Notes: generated by a model from the sequence alone, not told the origin. A stretch of 64,000 bases of DNA from Protaetiibacter sp. SSC-01 (GCF_014483895.1 NZ_CP059987.1:124001-188000); one strand, 5' to 3'. Positions 34,521 to 43,274 are shown, counted from the first letter of the stretch. Made by a program: numbers and translations.

Positions 34521-35888
34521 CGCTCCGGCGGGCCGGCCTACCAGGCGCTCGCCGACCGCATCCGGCTCCTCGTGCTCGACGGCCGCATCCCGCTCGGCAC
34601 CCGCCTGCCCGCCGAACGCGAGCTCGCGACCCACCTCGGCCTCAGCCGCACGACCGTGTCGGCCGCCTACGCCGAGCTGCGCGACACCGGCTACCTCGAG
34701 AGCGTGCGCGGCTCGGGCAGCACCGCGCGCCTGCCGCAGGACGCGTCGATCGACCTCGACCTGCTCGCGGATGCGCCCCTCGACTTCTCGAAGGCGTCGC
34801 TGCCCGCGCTCCCCGCCGTCGCGGAGGCCGCGACCGCCGCTGCCGCGCGACTCCCGAGCTTCCTGAGCGACAGCGGCTTCGACCCCTTCGGTCTGCTCGT
34901 GCTGCGCCGCGCCATCGCCGACCGCTACACCGAGCGCGGCGTGCCCACCGACCCCGAGCAGCTCATGATCACGGTCGGCGCGCAGTCGGCCATCCACCTC
35001 GTCGCGCGCACCCTGCTCGGCCGCGGCGACCGCGCGATCGTCGAGTCGCCCGGCTACCCGCACGCCTTCGACGCCCTCAAGGCCGCCGGCGCGCGGCTCG
35101 TGCCGGTCGCCGTCACGACCGACGAGGGCTGGGACGAGCTCGGCCTCGAGCAGGCCTTCCAGCGCACGAGCCCCACGCTCGCCTACCTCATGCCCGAGTT
35201 CCAGAACCCCACGGGCCGCACGATGGATGCCGCGACGCGCGCCAAGGTGCTCGAGCTCGCGGCGCGCGAGGGCACGACGCTCGTCATCGACGAGACGATG
35301 ACGGGGCTCGGCCTCGACGGTCAGCCGCGCCCCGCTCCCTTCCCCGTCGCGCCGAACGTCGTCGTCATCGGCTCGGTCGGCAAGTCGATCTGGGGCGGCC
35401 TCCGCCTCGGCTGGATCCGCGCCGAGCGCGACCTCATCCAGCGTCTCGCGCGCGTGCGCTTCGCGAGCGACCTCGGCACGCCCGTGCTCGACCAGCTCGT
35501 CGTCGCCGAGCTCGTGCCCGACTACGAGCAGATCCTCGCCGGACGCCGCGCCTACCTGCGCCAGGGTCGCGACCACCTCGCGAAGCGCATCCGTCAGCAA
35601 CTGCCGGAGTGGCGGATGCCGCACGTCGAGGGCGGGATCGTCGCGTGGGTCAACATCGGCGCGCCCGTGAGCTCGCAGCTCGCGCTCGCCGCCCGCACCG
35701 AGGGCCTCGTGATCGGCGCCGGCCCCCGCTTCGGGCTCGACGGCGTCTTCGAGCGCTTCCTGCGCATCCCGTTCGGCATGCCTGCCGACCAGCTCGACCG
35801 CGGTGTCGACGCGCTCGCGGCGGCGTGGAACTCGGTCACGCGCCGCGGTCTGCGCCTCGACGACGCCAACCTCGCCCACGTCGTCTGA
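34470..35888 (+). CDS. yczR: MocR-type (GntR-aminotransferase fusion) transcriptional regulator
   Basis: The 472-residue protein has an N-terminal GntR winged helix (ADRIRLLVLDGRIPLGTRLP, then HLGLSRTTVSAAYAELRDTG), a linker, and a class I aminotransferase-like domain (about 115-465) with the PLP lysine in GSVGKSIWGGLRLGW (near residue 308). MocR proteins sense PLP or an amino-compound. Divergence from yczE and shared boxes indicate that it controls that membrane protein. TACACT sits six bases before the ATG, so it is likely leaderless. A family B inverted repeat starts at its stop codon. Confidence 0.9.
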   Translation: MNTLSARALALLMVDWRRSGGPAYQALADRIRLLVLDGRIPLGTRLPAERELATHLGLSRTTVSAAYAELRDTGYLESVRGSGSTARLPQDASIDLDLLADAPLDFSKASLPALPAVAEAATAAAARLPSFLSDSGFDPFGLLVLRRAIADRYTERGVPTDPEQLMITVGAQSAIHLVARTLLGRGDRAIVESPGYPHAFDALKAAGARLVPVAVTTDEGWDELGLEQAFQRTSPTLAYLMPEFQNPTGRTMDAATRAKVLELAAREGTTLVIDETMTGLGLDGQPRPAPFPVAPNVVVIGSVGKSIWGGLRLGWIRAERDLIQRLARVRFASDLGTPVLDQLVVAELVPDYEQILAGRRAYLRQGRDHLAKRIRQQLPEWRMPHVEGGIVAWVNIGAPVSSQLALAARTEGLVIGAGPRFGLDGVFERFLRIPFGMPADQLDRGVDALAAAWNSVTRRGLRLDDANLAHVV

Positions 35889-35950
35889 CGCTGACCGGTC
35901 GGTTTCTGGCCTCAAACCCCGGGAATGAGGCCAGAAACCGACCAGTCAGC
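35889..35950. repeat. Inverted repeat, family B copy 1
   Basis: gctgaccggtcggtttctgg (continuing cctca) pairs with tgaggccagaaaccgaccag (continuing tcagc) with a single mismatch, around a 12-base centre. It begins directly after the stop of the MocR gene. A second, less perfect copy is at 59278-59339. Confidence 0.9.
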
Positions 35951-36089
35951 GGAGGGTGACCCCCAGCGGATTGGAAGTTAAGGGCCCCTCGCGGCTGAAA
36001 TACTGAGCGCGGGCACGGTGCCGTGCCGCCTACCCGAGCCGCGATCGCGGCATCCGCAGCACCACTGCATCCAGCACCCCGGGGGAACC

Positions 36090-39000
36090 GTGTCTCTGCT
36101 CTCCGTGTTCAGCCTGCGCAACCGCGCACTGATCGCCCTGCTCACGATCGTCGTCGCGATCTTCGGGGGCTACGCGCTCACCGCGCTCAAGATGGAGCTG
36201 TTCCCCTCGCTCACGCTGCCCAACGTCACGGTCGTCACGACCTACCCGGGCGCGAGCCCCGACGTCGTCGAGGAGTCGGTGTCGACCCCCATCGAGACGG
36301 CGCTGCAGGGCATCGAGGGCCTCGAGGAGACCTCCGCCACGTCGTCGTCGGGCGTCTCCACGGTGCAGGCCTCGTTCACCTACGGCACGGACCTCACGCG
36401 CGCCGAGCAGAAGGTCGAGCTCGCGATCGGCCGCATCTCGTCGCAGCTTCCCGACGCGGTCGACCCCACGGTCGTCACCTTCTCGCTGAGCGACTTCCCC
36501 ATCGTGCAGCTCGCCGTCACGAGCGACCTCGAGCCGGCCGAGCTCGCCGGCCGCCTCGCCGACATCGCCGTACCCGAGCTCGAGCAGGTCGCCGGCGTGA
36601 GCTCCGCGTCCGTCTACGGCGCCACCGGCCAGCGCATCACGATCACGCCGGATGCCGCCCTCCTCGCGGGGAACGGCCTCAGCACCCAGGCCATCCGCGA
36701 CGCCCTCAAGGCGAACGGCGCCCTGCTCGCCGCGGGCCAGATCGACGAGGACGGCAAGACCCTCACGGTGCAGGCGGGCACGCGCATCGAGTCGACCGAC
36801 GAGCTCGGCGCCCTGCCGCTCGTCGGCTCCGGCCTCACGATCGCCGACGTCGCATCCGTCGAGATCACCGAGAACCCGGTCACGGGCATCTCGCGCGTCA
36901 ACGGCGAGCCTTCCCTCACCGTCGCGATCACCAAGACCCCCGCCGGCAACACGGTCGACGTGTCGCACGGCGTGCAGGAGAAGCTCGCCGAGCTCGAGGA
37001 GGCCCTCGGCGGCAACACGACGTTCTCGGTCGTGTTCGACCAGGCGCCCTTCGTCGAGCACTCGATCGAGTCGCTCGCGACCGAGGGCCTGCTCGGCCTC
37101 GCCTTCGCCGTCGTCGTGATCTTCCTCTTCCTCTTCTCGGTGCGCTCGACGCTCGTCGCGGCGATCTCGATCCCCGTCTCGGTGCTCATCACGTTCGTCG
37201 CGATGCTCGCCACGGGCTACTCGCTCAACGTGCTGACCCTCGGCGCCATCACGATCGCGATCGGCCGCGTCGTCGACGACTCGATCGTCGTCATCGAGAA
37301 CATCAAGCGGCACCTCGGCCTCGGTGCCGCGAAGAAGGATGCGGTGCTCGTCGGCGTGCGCGAGGTCGCGTCCGCGATCACCGCCTCGACCGTCACGACG
37401 GCCGCGGTGTTCCTGCCGATCGCGCTCGTCGGCGGCCTCACGGGCGAGCTGTTCCGCCCGTTCGCGCTCACGGTGACGATCGCGCTCGCGTCGTCGCTGC
37501 TCGTCGCGCTCACGATCGTGCCGGTGCTCGCCTACTGGTTCCTCAAGGCCAAGCCGCACCACGCGCACAACGCGGCCGAGGCGGAGGCGCCCGCGCACGA
37601 CGACCTCGACGCGGAGCTCGCGAGGCCGGACCGCCTGCAGAAGGCGTACCTCCCCGTCATCCGGTGGACCGTCGCGCATCCCGTCGTCACGCTCATCTCG
37701 GCCGTCGTCGTGCTCGGCATCACGCTCGCGCTCGTGCCGATCGTGCCCACGAACTTCGTCGGCAACTCGGGCCAGAACACGCTCTCGGCGCGCCAGACGC
37801 TGCCCGCCGGCACGAGCCTCGACGCACGCGACGAGGCCGCGGCCCAGTTGGAGGAGAAGCTCGGGGAGGTCGACGGCATCGAGACCGTGCAGGCCACGAT
37901 CGGCTCGAGCGGCGGCCTCAGCATCGCCCTCGGCTCGCTCTTCGGCGGCGCCGAGGCCAACACCTTCTCGATCACGACCGAGGAGGGCGCCGACCAGGAG
38001 CGCATCCGCGCCGACGTGCAGGACGTCATCGACGGCATGGGCGACGACGCCGGCGAGATCACCATCTCCTCCGGCAGCACCGGCTTCTCGAGCGACATCG
38101 CGATCGAGATCACCGCGCCCGACGCCGAGACGCTCCGGGAGGCGACGGATGACGTGGTCGCCGCGATGCGCGACCTCGACGTCGCCCAGCAGGTCGAGTC
38201 GAACCTCTCCGCCACGCAGCCCTACATCGCGATCGACGTCGACCGCGAGAAGGCGGCGGCGCTCGGCCTCACCGAGGTCGCTGTCGGCGGCATCGTCGCC
38301 GAGGCGATGCTGCCCGTGCCGGTCGGCTCGGTCGAGTTCGACGGCGACAACCTCTCGATCTACATCGCCAACACCGCGAAGCCCACGACCGTTCAGGAGC
38401 TGCGCGACTTCGTGCTCTTCGCGACGCCGCTCGGCCCCGTGACCGTCGGCGACGTCGCGACGGTCGAGCAGGTCGACGGGCCCGCGTCCATCTCGACGCA
38501 GCGTGGCATCCGCACGGCGAGCGTCTCGGTGACGCCCGCGACCGCCGACGTCGGGTCCGCCTCGGCCGCGGTGCTCGCCGAGCTCGAGTCGCTCGAGCTG
38601 CCGGGTGGCGTCAGCGCCACGATCGGCGGCGTCACGAGCGACCAGGAGGAGGCGTTCACGCAGCTCGGCATCGCGCTGCTCGCCGCGATCCTCATCGTCT
38701 ACACGGTCATGGTGGCGACGTTCCGCAGCCTCCGGCAGCCGCTGCTCCTGCTCGTCTCGGTTCCGTTCGCGGCGACCGGTGCGATCCTGCTGCAGCTCGC
38801 ATCCGGCATCCCGCTCGGCGTCGCGTCGCTCATCGGCCTGCTCATGCTCATCGGCATCGTCGTCACCAACGCGATCGTGCTCATCGACCTCGTGAACCAG
38901 TACCGTGACCGCGGGCTCGCCGTGAACGACGCGCTCGTGCACGGTGCCAGCCGGCGTCTGCGCCCGATCCTCATGACGGCCCTCGCGACGATCTTCGCGC

Positions 39001-39212
39001 TCCTGCCGCTCGGCCTCGGCCTCACCGGCCAGGGCGGCTTCATCTCGCAGCCGCTCGCGATCGTCGTCATCGGCGGGCTCATCTCGTCGACCGTGTTGAC
39101 GCTCGTGGTGCTCCCCTCGCTCTATTCGCTCGTCGAGGGCGCGAAGGAGCGTCGCGAGGCGAAGCGCGCGACGAAGGATGCGGAGGCCGCGGCGCCCGTG
39201 CCGGTGGGCTGA
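36090..39212 (+). CDS. RND-superfamily exporter (HAE1/SwrC-like)
   Basis: The 1040-residue protein has the RND plan: a first helix (LIALLTIVVAIFGGYALTAL), a large extracytoplasmic loop, helices 2-6, a repeat of this arrangement, and the proton-relay motif GRVVDDSIVVIENI (near residue 395). FPSLTLPNVTVVTTYPGASP matches hydrophobe/amphiphile exporters such as SwrC/YerP of Bacillus. GTG 36090 is chosen because the protein then begins SLLSVFSLRNRALI as in homologues. No membrane-fusion protein or outer-membrane channel gene is adjacent, as expected for a one-membrane cell. Substrate unknown. Confidence 0.87.
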   Translation: MSLLSVFSLRNRALIALLTIVVAIFGGYALTALKMELFPSLTLPNVTVVTTYPGASPDVVEESVSTPIETALQGIEGLEETSATSSSGVSTVQASFTYGTDLTRAEQKVELAIGRISSQLPDAVDPTVVTFSLSDFPIVQLAVTSDLEPAELAGRLADIAVPELEQVAGVSSASVYGATGQRITITPDAALLAGNGLSTQAIRDALKANGALLAAGQIDEDGKTLTVQAGTRIESTDELGALPLVGSGLTIADVASVEITENPVTGISRVNGEPSLTVAITKTPAGNTVDVSHGVQEKLAELEEALGGNTTFSVVFDQAPFVEHSIESLATEGLLGLAFAVVVIFLFLFSVRSTLVAAISIPVSVLITFVAMLATGYSLNVLTLGAITIAIGRVVDDSIVVIENIKRHLGLGAAKKDAVLVGVREVASAITASTVTTAAVFLPIALVGGLTGELFRPFALTVTIALASSLLVALTIVPVLAYWFLKAKPHHAHNAAEAEAPAHDDLDAELARPDRLQKAYLPVIRWTVAHPVVTLISAVVVLGITLALVPIVPTNFVGNSGQNTLSARQTLPAGTSLDARDEAAAQLEEKLGEVDGIETVQATIGSSGGLSIALGSLFGGAEANTFSITTEEGADQERIRADVQDVIDGMGDDAGEITISSGSTGFSSDIAIEITAPDAETLREATDDVVAAMRDLDVAQQVESNLSATQPYIAIDVDREKAAALGLTEVAVGGIVAEAMLPVPVGSVEFDGDNLSIYIANTAKPTTVQELRDFVLFATPLGPVTVGDVATVEQVDGPASISTQRGIRTASVSVTPATADVGSASAAVLAELESLELPGGVSATIGGVTSDQEEAFTQLGIALLAAILIVYTVMVATFRSLRQPLLLLVSVPFAATGAILLQLASGIPLGVASLIGLLMLIGIVVTNAIVLIDLVNQYRDRGLAVNDALVHGASRRLRPILMTALATIFALLPLGLGLTGQGGFISQPLAIVVIGGLISSTVLTLVVLPSLYSLVEGAKERREAKRATKDAEAAAPVPVG

Positions 39213-39214
39213 GC

Positions 39215-39790
39215 TCAGTCCTCCGAGTGCGGGGTGAGGGTCATCGACTCGTTCCACTCGGGAACGCTCGGATAGACGTAGTGGTACCCGATGCTCGTCA
39301 CCGGCGAGCCGACGGGGGTGAGGGTGATCTCCCCCTGATCGACGCAGGCCGCGTCGTCGACCGTCTCGACGAACGTGATGGTGGTCTCGGTGCGCGCCGT
39401 CTGCGCCCACGTGAAGCCGCACAACCCGGGGTACTCGCCGACGGCGGGTGCCGTGGTGCCGTCGTCGGTGATCGTCACGACGATGCCGTACGACTGGGGG
39501 ATCTGGCCGGCCCACACGCCGGCCACGGTGACGGCCGGCGTCGGCGTCGGGGTCGGGGTCGCGGTGGCGGAGGCGGCTGCGGGCGAGCAGTCGTCCGCGG
39601 CCTGCGCGGGGGCGGGAGCGCCGAGCGTGCCCACGGCCACGAGCGCGCCGATCGCGAGCAGGCCCAGCACACCGTGACGGACGCGGCCGGAACGCCAGAC
39701 GACGGCGACACCGATGGCGACGAGCAGGACGGCGCCGAGCGCGATGAGCGAGGTGTCGGTGGAGCCGGTGGCGGCGAGGCACTCGGGCAT
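39215..39790 (-). CDS. Small secreted protein with sortase-like LAATG motif at the N terminus
   Basis: The 191-residue protein has an unusual order. It opens MPECLAATGSTDTS, then a hydrophobic helix (LIALGAVLLVAIGVAVVW) and basic RSGRVRH, the order of a cell-wall sorting signal but at the front. A second hydrophobic stretch (GVLGLLAIGALVAVGTLG) ends in APAPAQA, a signal-peptidase site, followed by ADDC. A Thr/Pro linker (about 75-88) leads to a small beta-rich domain with Cys residues. ATG 39790 is the only start that keeps this region; no strong Shine-Dalgarno is visible. It is convergent with the RND gene two bases away. Confidence 0.65.
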   Translation of the reverse strand: MPECLAATGSTDTSLIALGAVLLVAIGVAVVWRSGRVRHGVLGLLAIGALVAVGTLGAPAPAQAADDCSPAAASATATPTPTPTPAVTVAGVWAGQIPQSYGIVVTITDDGTTAPAVGEYPGLCGFTWAQTARTETTITFVETVDDAACVDQGEITLTPVGSPVTSIGYHYVYPSVPEWNESMTLTPHSED

Positions 39791-39855
39791 GTGCGTTTTC
39801 CCCCTGTTGAGTTCGATCAGGCTCACACGAGGGGCACGGAAGTCCCCTCTGCGAA

Positions 39856-40833
39856 TCACTGTTCGTCGTCGGCCTCGACGAGGGGGAGCACCTGCGGAGT
39901 GAGCGTGCGCTCGTAGAAGTCGAGGATGCGCTCCTTGAGCCCGTCGTCGATCATCGCGATCGAGTGCAGGCGGCCCTCGACCTGCACGAACGTCGTGTCG
40001 ACCCCGACCCCGCGCAAGGTTCGCACGAGGATGCGCGCCTGCTCGAGCGGGATCATCTCGTCGGTCGAGTGGGCGACGAGGAACGGCGGGTCGGTGTCGT
40101 CGACCCACGTGTTGGGCGACGCCGCGAGGGCGAGCGGGCACTCCATCGTGGCGACGCATCCGAGGTAGGCGGCCTGCACGGGCAGGAAGTCGTCGGTCGC
40201 GGCGACGCCCGTGAGGTCGACGGGGGCCGAGAGCTCGACGACGGCCGCGACGCGCGACCCCGTGTCGAGCGGCCCCGTGCCGCGCGTGCCGAGCAGCGAC
40301 ACGAGGTTGCCGCCGGCGGAGCCACCGAGCGCGCCGATGCGGTCGGGGTCGATGCCGAACCGCTCCGTCTGCTCGGGCTCGCGCAGCCACTCGACGGCGG
40401 CGACGAGGTCGTCGATCGCCGCGGGGTAGGGGTTCGCGGGCGCGAGGCGGTAGTCGACGGCGAAGGTCGGGTAGCCGGATGCGCCGAGCCACTGGCACAC
40501 GGCACGCCACGCGATGTCGTTCTTCGAGCCGCGGGCCCAGCTGCCGCCGTGGACCACGACGACGGCCGCCCGAGGTGGCTCGTCGAGCGGGTCGAAGTCG
40601 GGCGGCATGCACGCGTCGAGGAACAGCGGCTGCCCGTCGACGGCGCGATAGGGGATGTCGACCGTCGTCGGCACGGTCGGGTCGGTGGCGAGGTGGGGGT
40701 TGCTCGAGACGACGACCCCCTCGACCTCGACGTCCGCCTCGTCGCCGGTGGGGGCGCATCCGCCCGCCGCGAGCCCGAGCGCGCCCAGCACGAGGGCCGC
40801 GAGGGCGGCACGTGTCGGGTTCGCGGCGCGCAT
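39856..40833 (-). CDS. Lipoprotein alpha/beta hydrolase (BD-FAE/carboxylesterase-like)
   Basis: The 325-residue protein starts with a lipoprotein signal (ALVLGALGLAAGGC, lipobox Cys near residue 26), so it is anchored outside the membrane. The hydrolase domain has VVVVHGGSWARGSKND (HGG oxyanion motif), GALGGSAGGNLVSLL (nucleophile Ser), an Asp in the AHSTDEMIP region and His in VEGRLHSIAM. This resembles carboxylesterases that act on acetylated sugars or similar esters. ATG 40833 is chosen because it gives the lipobox at the usual distance. TACCGT lies nine bases upstream. Confidence 0.8.
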   Translation of the reverse strand: MRAANPTRAALAALVLGALGLAAGGCAPTGDEADVEVEGVVVSSNPHLATDPTVPTTVDIPYRAVDGQPLFLDACMPPDFDPLDEPPRAAVVVVHGGSWARGSKNDIAWRAVCQWLGASGYPTFAVDYRLAPANPYPAAIDDLVAAVEWLREPEQTERFGIDPDRIGALGGSAGGNLVSLLGTRGTGPLDTGSRVAAVVELSAPVDLTGVAATDDFLPVQAAYLGCVATMECPLALAASPNTWVDDTDPPFLVAHSTDEMIPLEQARILVRTLRGVGVDTTFVQVEGRLHSIAMIDDGLKERILDFYERTLTPQVLPLVEADDEQ

Positions 40834-41092
40834 GATCGCACTACGGTAACCCCGCTTCGCAGCGATTCTCGGCGGATCCTCGGGTGGCACCGCTATGCTC
40901 GTGCGGTCGGCTCTCGACGAATCGCGGCTTGTCGCCGCGTCTTATGCACTGTGTAGGTCGAGCGGGCCGGATCGTCCACGCATCCGTGGACGAGGAATTC
41001 CTTGAGGAAAACGGCCCCGGCCCACCTGCGTCCGGGTTCTCGTCGCGTGCGTCTGCGCGCGGCGCACACTCATGAGCACCGGAGAGACATCC
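40834..41092 (+). promoter_or_regulatory. Structured leader of the DEAD-box helicase gene
   Basis: A 259-base gap without a gene. A TATGCT hexamer (40894-40899) is a weak -10 candidate. Two hairpins follow: cgcggc/gccgcg (40923-40939) and a nine-bp stem tcgtccacg/cgtggacga with a four-base loop (40972-40993). An A-rich stretch (gaggaaaacgg) lies after them. Cold-inducible DEAD-box genes often have long structured leaders; that function is inferred here. Confidence 0.4.
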
Positions 41093-43114
41093 ATGGCGTA
41101 CAACGCCCGCGCGCCCCAGGGCGCCAAGAAGAACAACGCCCACAAGGGCGGCAAGAAGGTCGGCGGTCCGTCGGCGAAGCACCGCGGCTACCAGCCGGAG
41201 ACGGATGCCGCCCGCGGCGGCAAGAAGCCCCGCTGGTCGAGCGAGCAGCGGGCCGCGTACGGCCACCCCGTCGAGCGTCCCCGCGGCAAGCGCACCGAGC
41301 GCGCCGAGGACGGTCGCCCTAACTGGGAGCCGCGCGGCAAGGATGCGCGTGCGTCCGTCGAGCGCGCCCCCGCGGCCCGCAAGCGCGACGGCTACGGCCG
41401 CGACCGCGACCGCTTCGTCCGAGAGGACGACGCGCCGCGCACGGGCGGCTACCGGGGTCGGGACGGCGCGCCGTCCTCCCGCAGCAACCACGCCGGCGAT
41501 CGCCCGCACCGCCTCGCGGGCGACCGGCCGCTGCGTCGCTTCGGCGACGACCGCCCCCGCCGCTTCGAGGACGAGCGCCCGCAGCGCCGCTTCGACGACG
41601 AGCGCCCGCGTCGCAACGACGGCGAGCGCCCCCAGCGTCGCTTCGACGACGACCGTCCCCGTCGCGACGAGCGCCGACGCTACGAGTCGGACCGCCCGCG
41701 CTTCGAGCGCGACGACCGTCCGCGTCGCGACGACCGTCCCCGCTTCGAGCGCGACGAGCGTCCCCGCCGCGAGTTCGGCGACCGCCCGCGTCGCGACCGC
41801 GACGACCGCCGCTTCGACGAGCGTCCGCGCCGCGAGTTCACCGACCGCACCGACCGTCGCGACGACCGCGCCCCGCGCCACCACGTCGACGACGTTGTGC
41901 TCGAGCGCCTCGAGGCGCAGGCCGTCGAGGCGACCGAGGTCGAGAACGCGTCGTTCGCCGACCTCGGCCTCGGCCAGAACATCGTCCGCGCGCTCGCCGA
42001 GCTCGGCGCCGAGAGCCCGTTCCCGATCCAGGCGGCGACGATCCCGGATGCGCTCGCGGGTCGCGACGTGCTCGGCCGCGGCCGCACGGGCTCGGGCAAG
42101 ACGATCGCCTTCGGCGCCCCGCTCGTGGAGCGCCTCCTGCAGATGCAGGCGGGCGACCAGAAGCGCCGCGAGTTCGGTCGCGCTCCGCGCGCGCTCATCC
42201 TCGCGCCGACGCGTGAGCTCGCCCTGCAGATCGACCGCACCGTGCAGCCGATCGCGCGCAGCGTGGGCCTCTTCACGACCCAGATCTACGGCGGCGTGCC
42301 CTACGCACGTCAGCTGGGCGCCCTCGAGCGCGGAGTCGACATCGTGATCGGCACGCCCGGTCGCGTGCAGGACCTCGCCGACTCGGGCCGTCTCGACCTG
42401 TCGAACGTGCAGATCACGGTGCTTGACGAGGCCGACCACATGTGCGAGCTGGGCTTCGCCGAGCCGGTCACCGCGATCCTGAATCACACCCCCGACGGCG
42501 GCCAGCGCCTGCTGTTCTCCGCGACCCTCGACAAGGGCGTCGCCGAGATCGTCGATGCGTACCTCACCGACCCCGCGGTCTACGAGGTCGCGGGCGAGGA
42601 CCAGGCGAGCTCGACGATCGAGCACCGCGTGCTGCTGCTCGACCAGCGCGACAAGCAGGAGGTGCTCATCGAGCTCGCTGCGGGTCCCGGCAAGAAGCTC
42701 GTGTTCGCGCGCACCCGCGCGTTCGCGGAGCAGCTCGCCGACCTGCTCGACGATGCGGGCATCCGCGCCGAGTCGATCCACGGCGACCTCACGCAGTCGC
42801 GCCGACAGCGCGCGCTCGACAAGTTCGCGAACGGTCGCGTGCAGGCGCTCGTGGCGACGGATGTGGCCGCGCGCGGCATCCACGTCGACGACGTGTCGCT
42901 CGTGATCCAGGCGGATGCGCCCGACGAGTACAAGGCGTACCTGCACCGCGCGGGCCGCACGGGCCGCGCCGGCAAGGAGGGCACCGTCGTGACCCTCGTG
43001 CCGCGCAACCGTCGCCGCCGCACGGAGGACCTGCTCTCGCGCGCCGAGATCGTGGCCGAGTGGACGCCCGTCGTCCCGGGCGACGACATCATCCGCGAGC
43101 TCGCCGGCCGCTGA
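41093..43114 (+). CDS. DEAD-box RNA helicase with long charged N-terminal extension
   Basis: The 673-residue protein has a disordered N-terminal half (1 to about 280) full of repeated Arg/Asp blocks such as RRFDDERPRR and RPRFERDDRPRR. A complete helicase core follows: PFPIQAATIP (Q motif), GRGRTGSGKT (I, near residue 330), APTRELALQ (Ia), GTPGRVQD (Ib), LDEADHM (II, near 444), FSATLDKG (III), VFARTRAFAEQ (IV), ATDVAARGIHV (V) and HRAGRTGR (VI). It unwinds structured RNA, probably during ribosome assembly or cold. ATG 41093 has GGAGAG upstream; ATG 41072 would add seven residues. A repeat/hairpin element follows its stop. Confidence 0.92.
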   Translation: MAYNARAPQGAKKNNAHKGGKKVGGPSAKHRGYQPETDAARGGKKPRWSSEQRAAYGHPVERPRGKRTERAEDGRPNWEPRGKDARASVERAPAARKRDGYGRDRDRFVREDDAPRTGGYRGRDGAPSSRSNHAGDRPHRLAGDRPLRRFGDDRPRRFEDERPQRRFDDERPRRNDGERPQRRFDDDRPRRDERRRYESDRPRFERDDRPRRDDRPRFERDERPRREFGDRPRRDRDDRRFDERPRREFTDRTDRRDDRAPRHHVDDVVLERLEAQAVEATEVENASFADLGLGQNIVRALAELGAESPFPIQAATIPDALAGRDVLGRGRTGSGKTIAFGAPLVERLLQMQAGDQKRREFGRAPRALILAPTRELALQIDRTVQPIARSVGLFTTQIYGGVPYARQLGALERGVDIVIGTPGRVQDLADSGRLDLSNVQITVLDEADHMCELGFAEPVTAILNHTPDGGQRLLFSATLDKGVAEIVDAYLTDPAVYEVAGEDQASSTIEHRVLLLDQRDKQEVLIELAAGPGKKLVFARTRAFAEQLADLLDDAGIRAESIHGDLTQSRRQRALDKFANGRVQALVATDVAARGIHVDDVSLVIQADAPDEYKAYLHRAGRTGRAGKEGTVVTLVPRNRRRRTEDLLSRAEIVAEWTPVVPGDDIIRELAGR

Positions 43115-43117
43115 TCC

Positions 43118-43274
43118 TGTTGTGCAGGGCTTCTGCTGTTGTGCAGGAGTCCCGCGCGGTTCTGCAGGAGATCGAAGCGCGTGGCCTGAGTTTCCAGGCC
43201 ACGCGCTTTCGCGTTGGCGGGAACTCCTGCACAACAGCGAACTCCTGCACAACAGCGAACTCCTGCACAACAGC
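43118..43274. repeat. Compound inverted-repeat element D with 18-bp tandem units
   Basis: Three perfect 18-base units gaactcctgcacaacagc lie at 43221-43238, 43239-43256 and 43257-43274. Inverted partial units (ctgttgtgcagg..., ctgttgtgcaggagt) lie at 43118-43150. A 14-bp hairpin sits between the two arms. The element starts four bases after the helicase stop and occupies half of the 328-base gap; no gene is seen in the rest. Confidence 0.9.
43175..43208 (+). terminator. 14-bp hairpin at the centre of element D
   Basis: aagcgcgtggcctg (43175-43188) pairs perfectly with caggccacgcgctt (43195-43208), loop agtttc. It is probably the terminator of the helicase gene; no long U tract follows. Confidence 0.6.

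Noticed and set aside
36030-39782. A 1250-codon open frame antisense to the RND gene
   Set aside because: Its product is a low-complexity Arg/Asp/Glu/His string without domains; long antisense frames are expected at this GC content.
40884-41075. A 63-codon frame in the helicase leader considered as a leader peptide
   Set aside because: No ribosome-binding site, mixed composition, and the frame simply crosses the hairpins.
43221-43274. 18-bp repeats considered as CRISPR or replication iterons
   Set aside because: No spacers, no replication gene nearby, and inverted partners point to a palindromic element.
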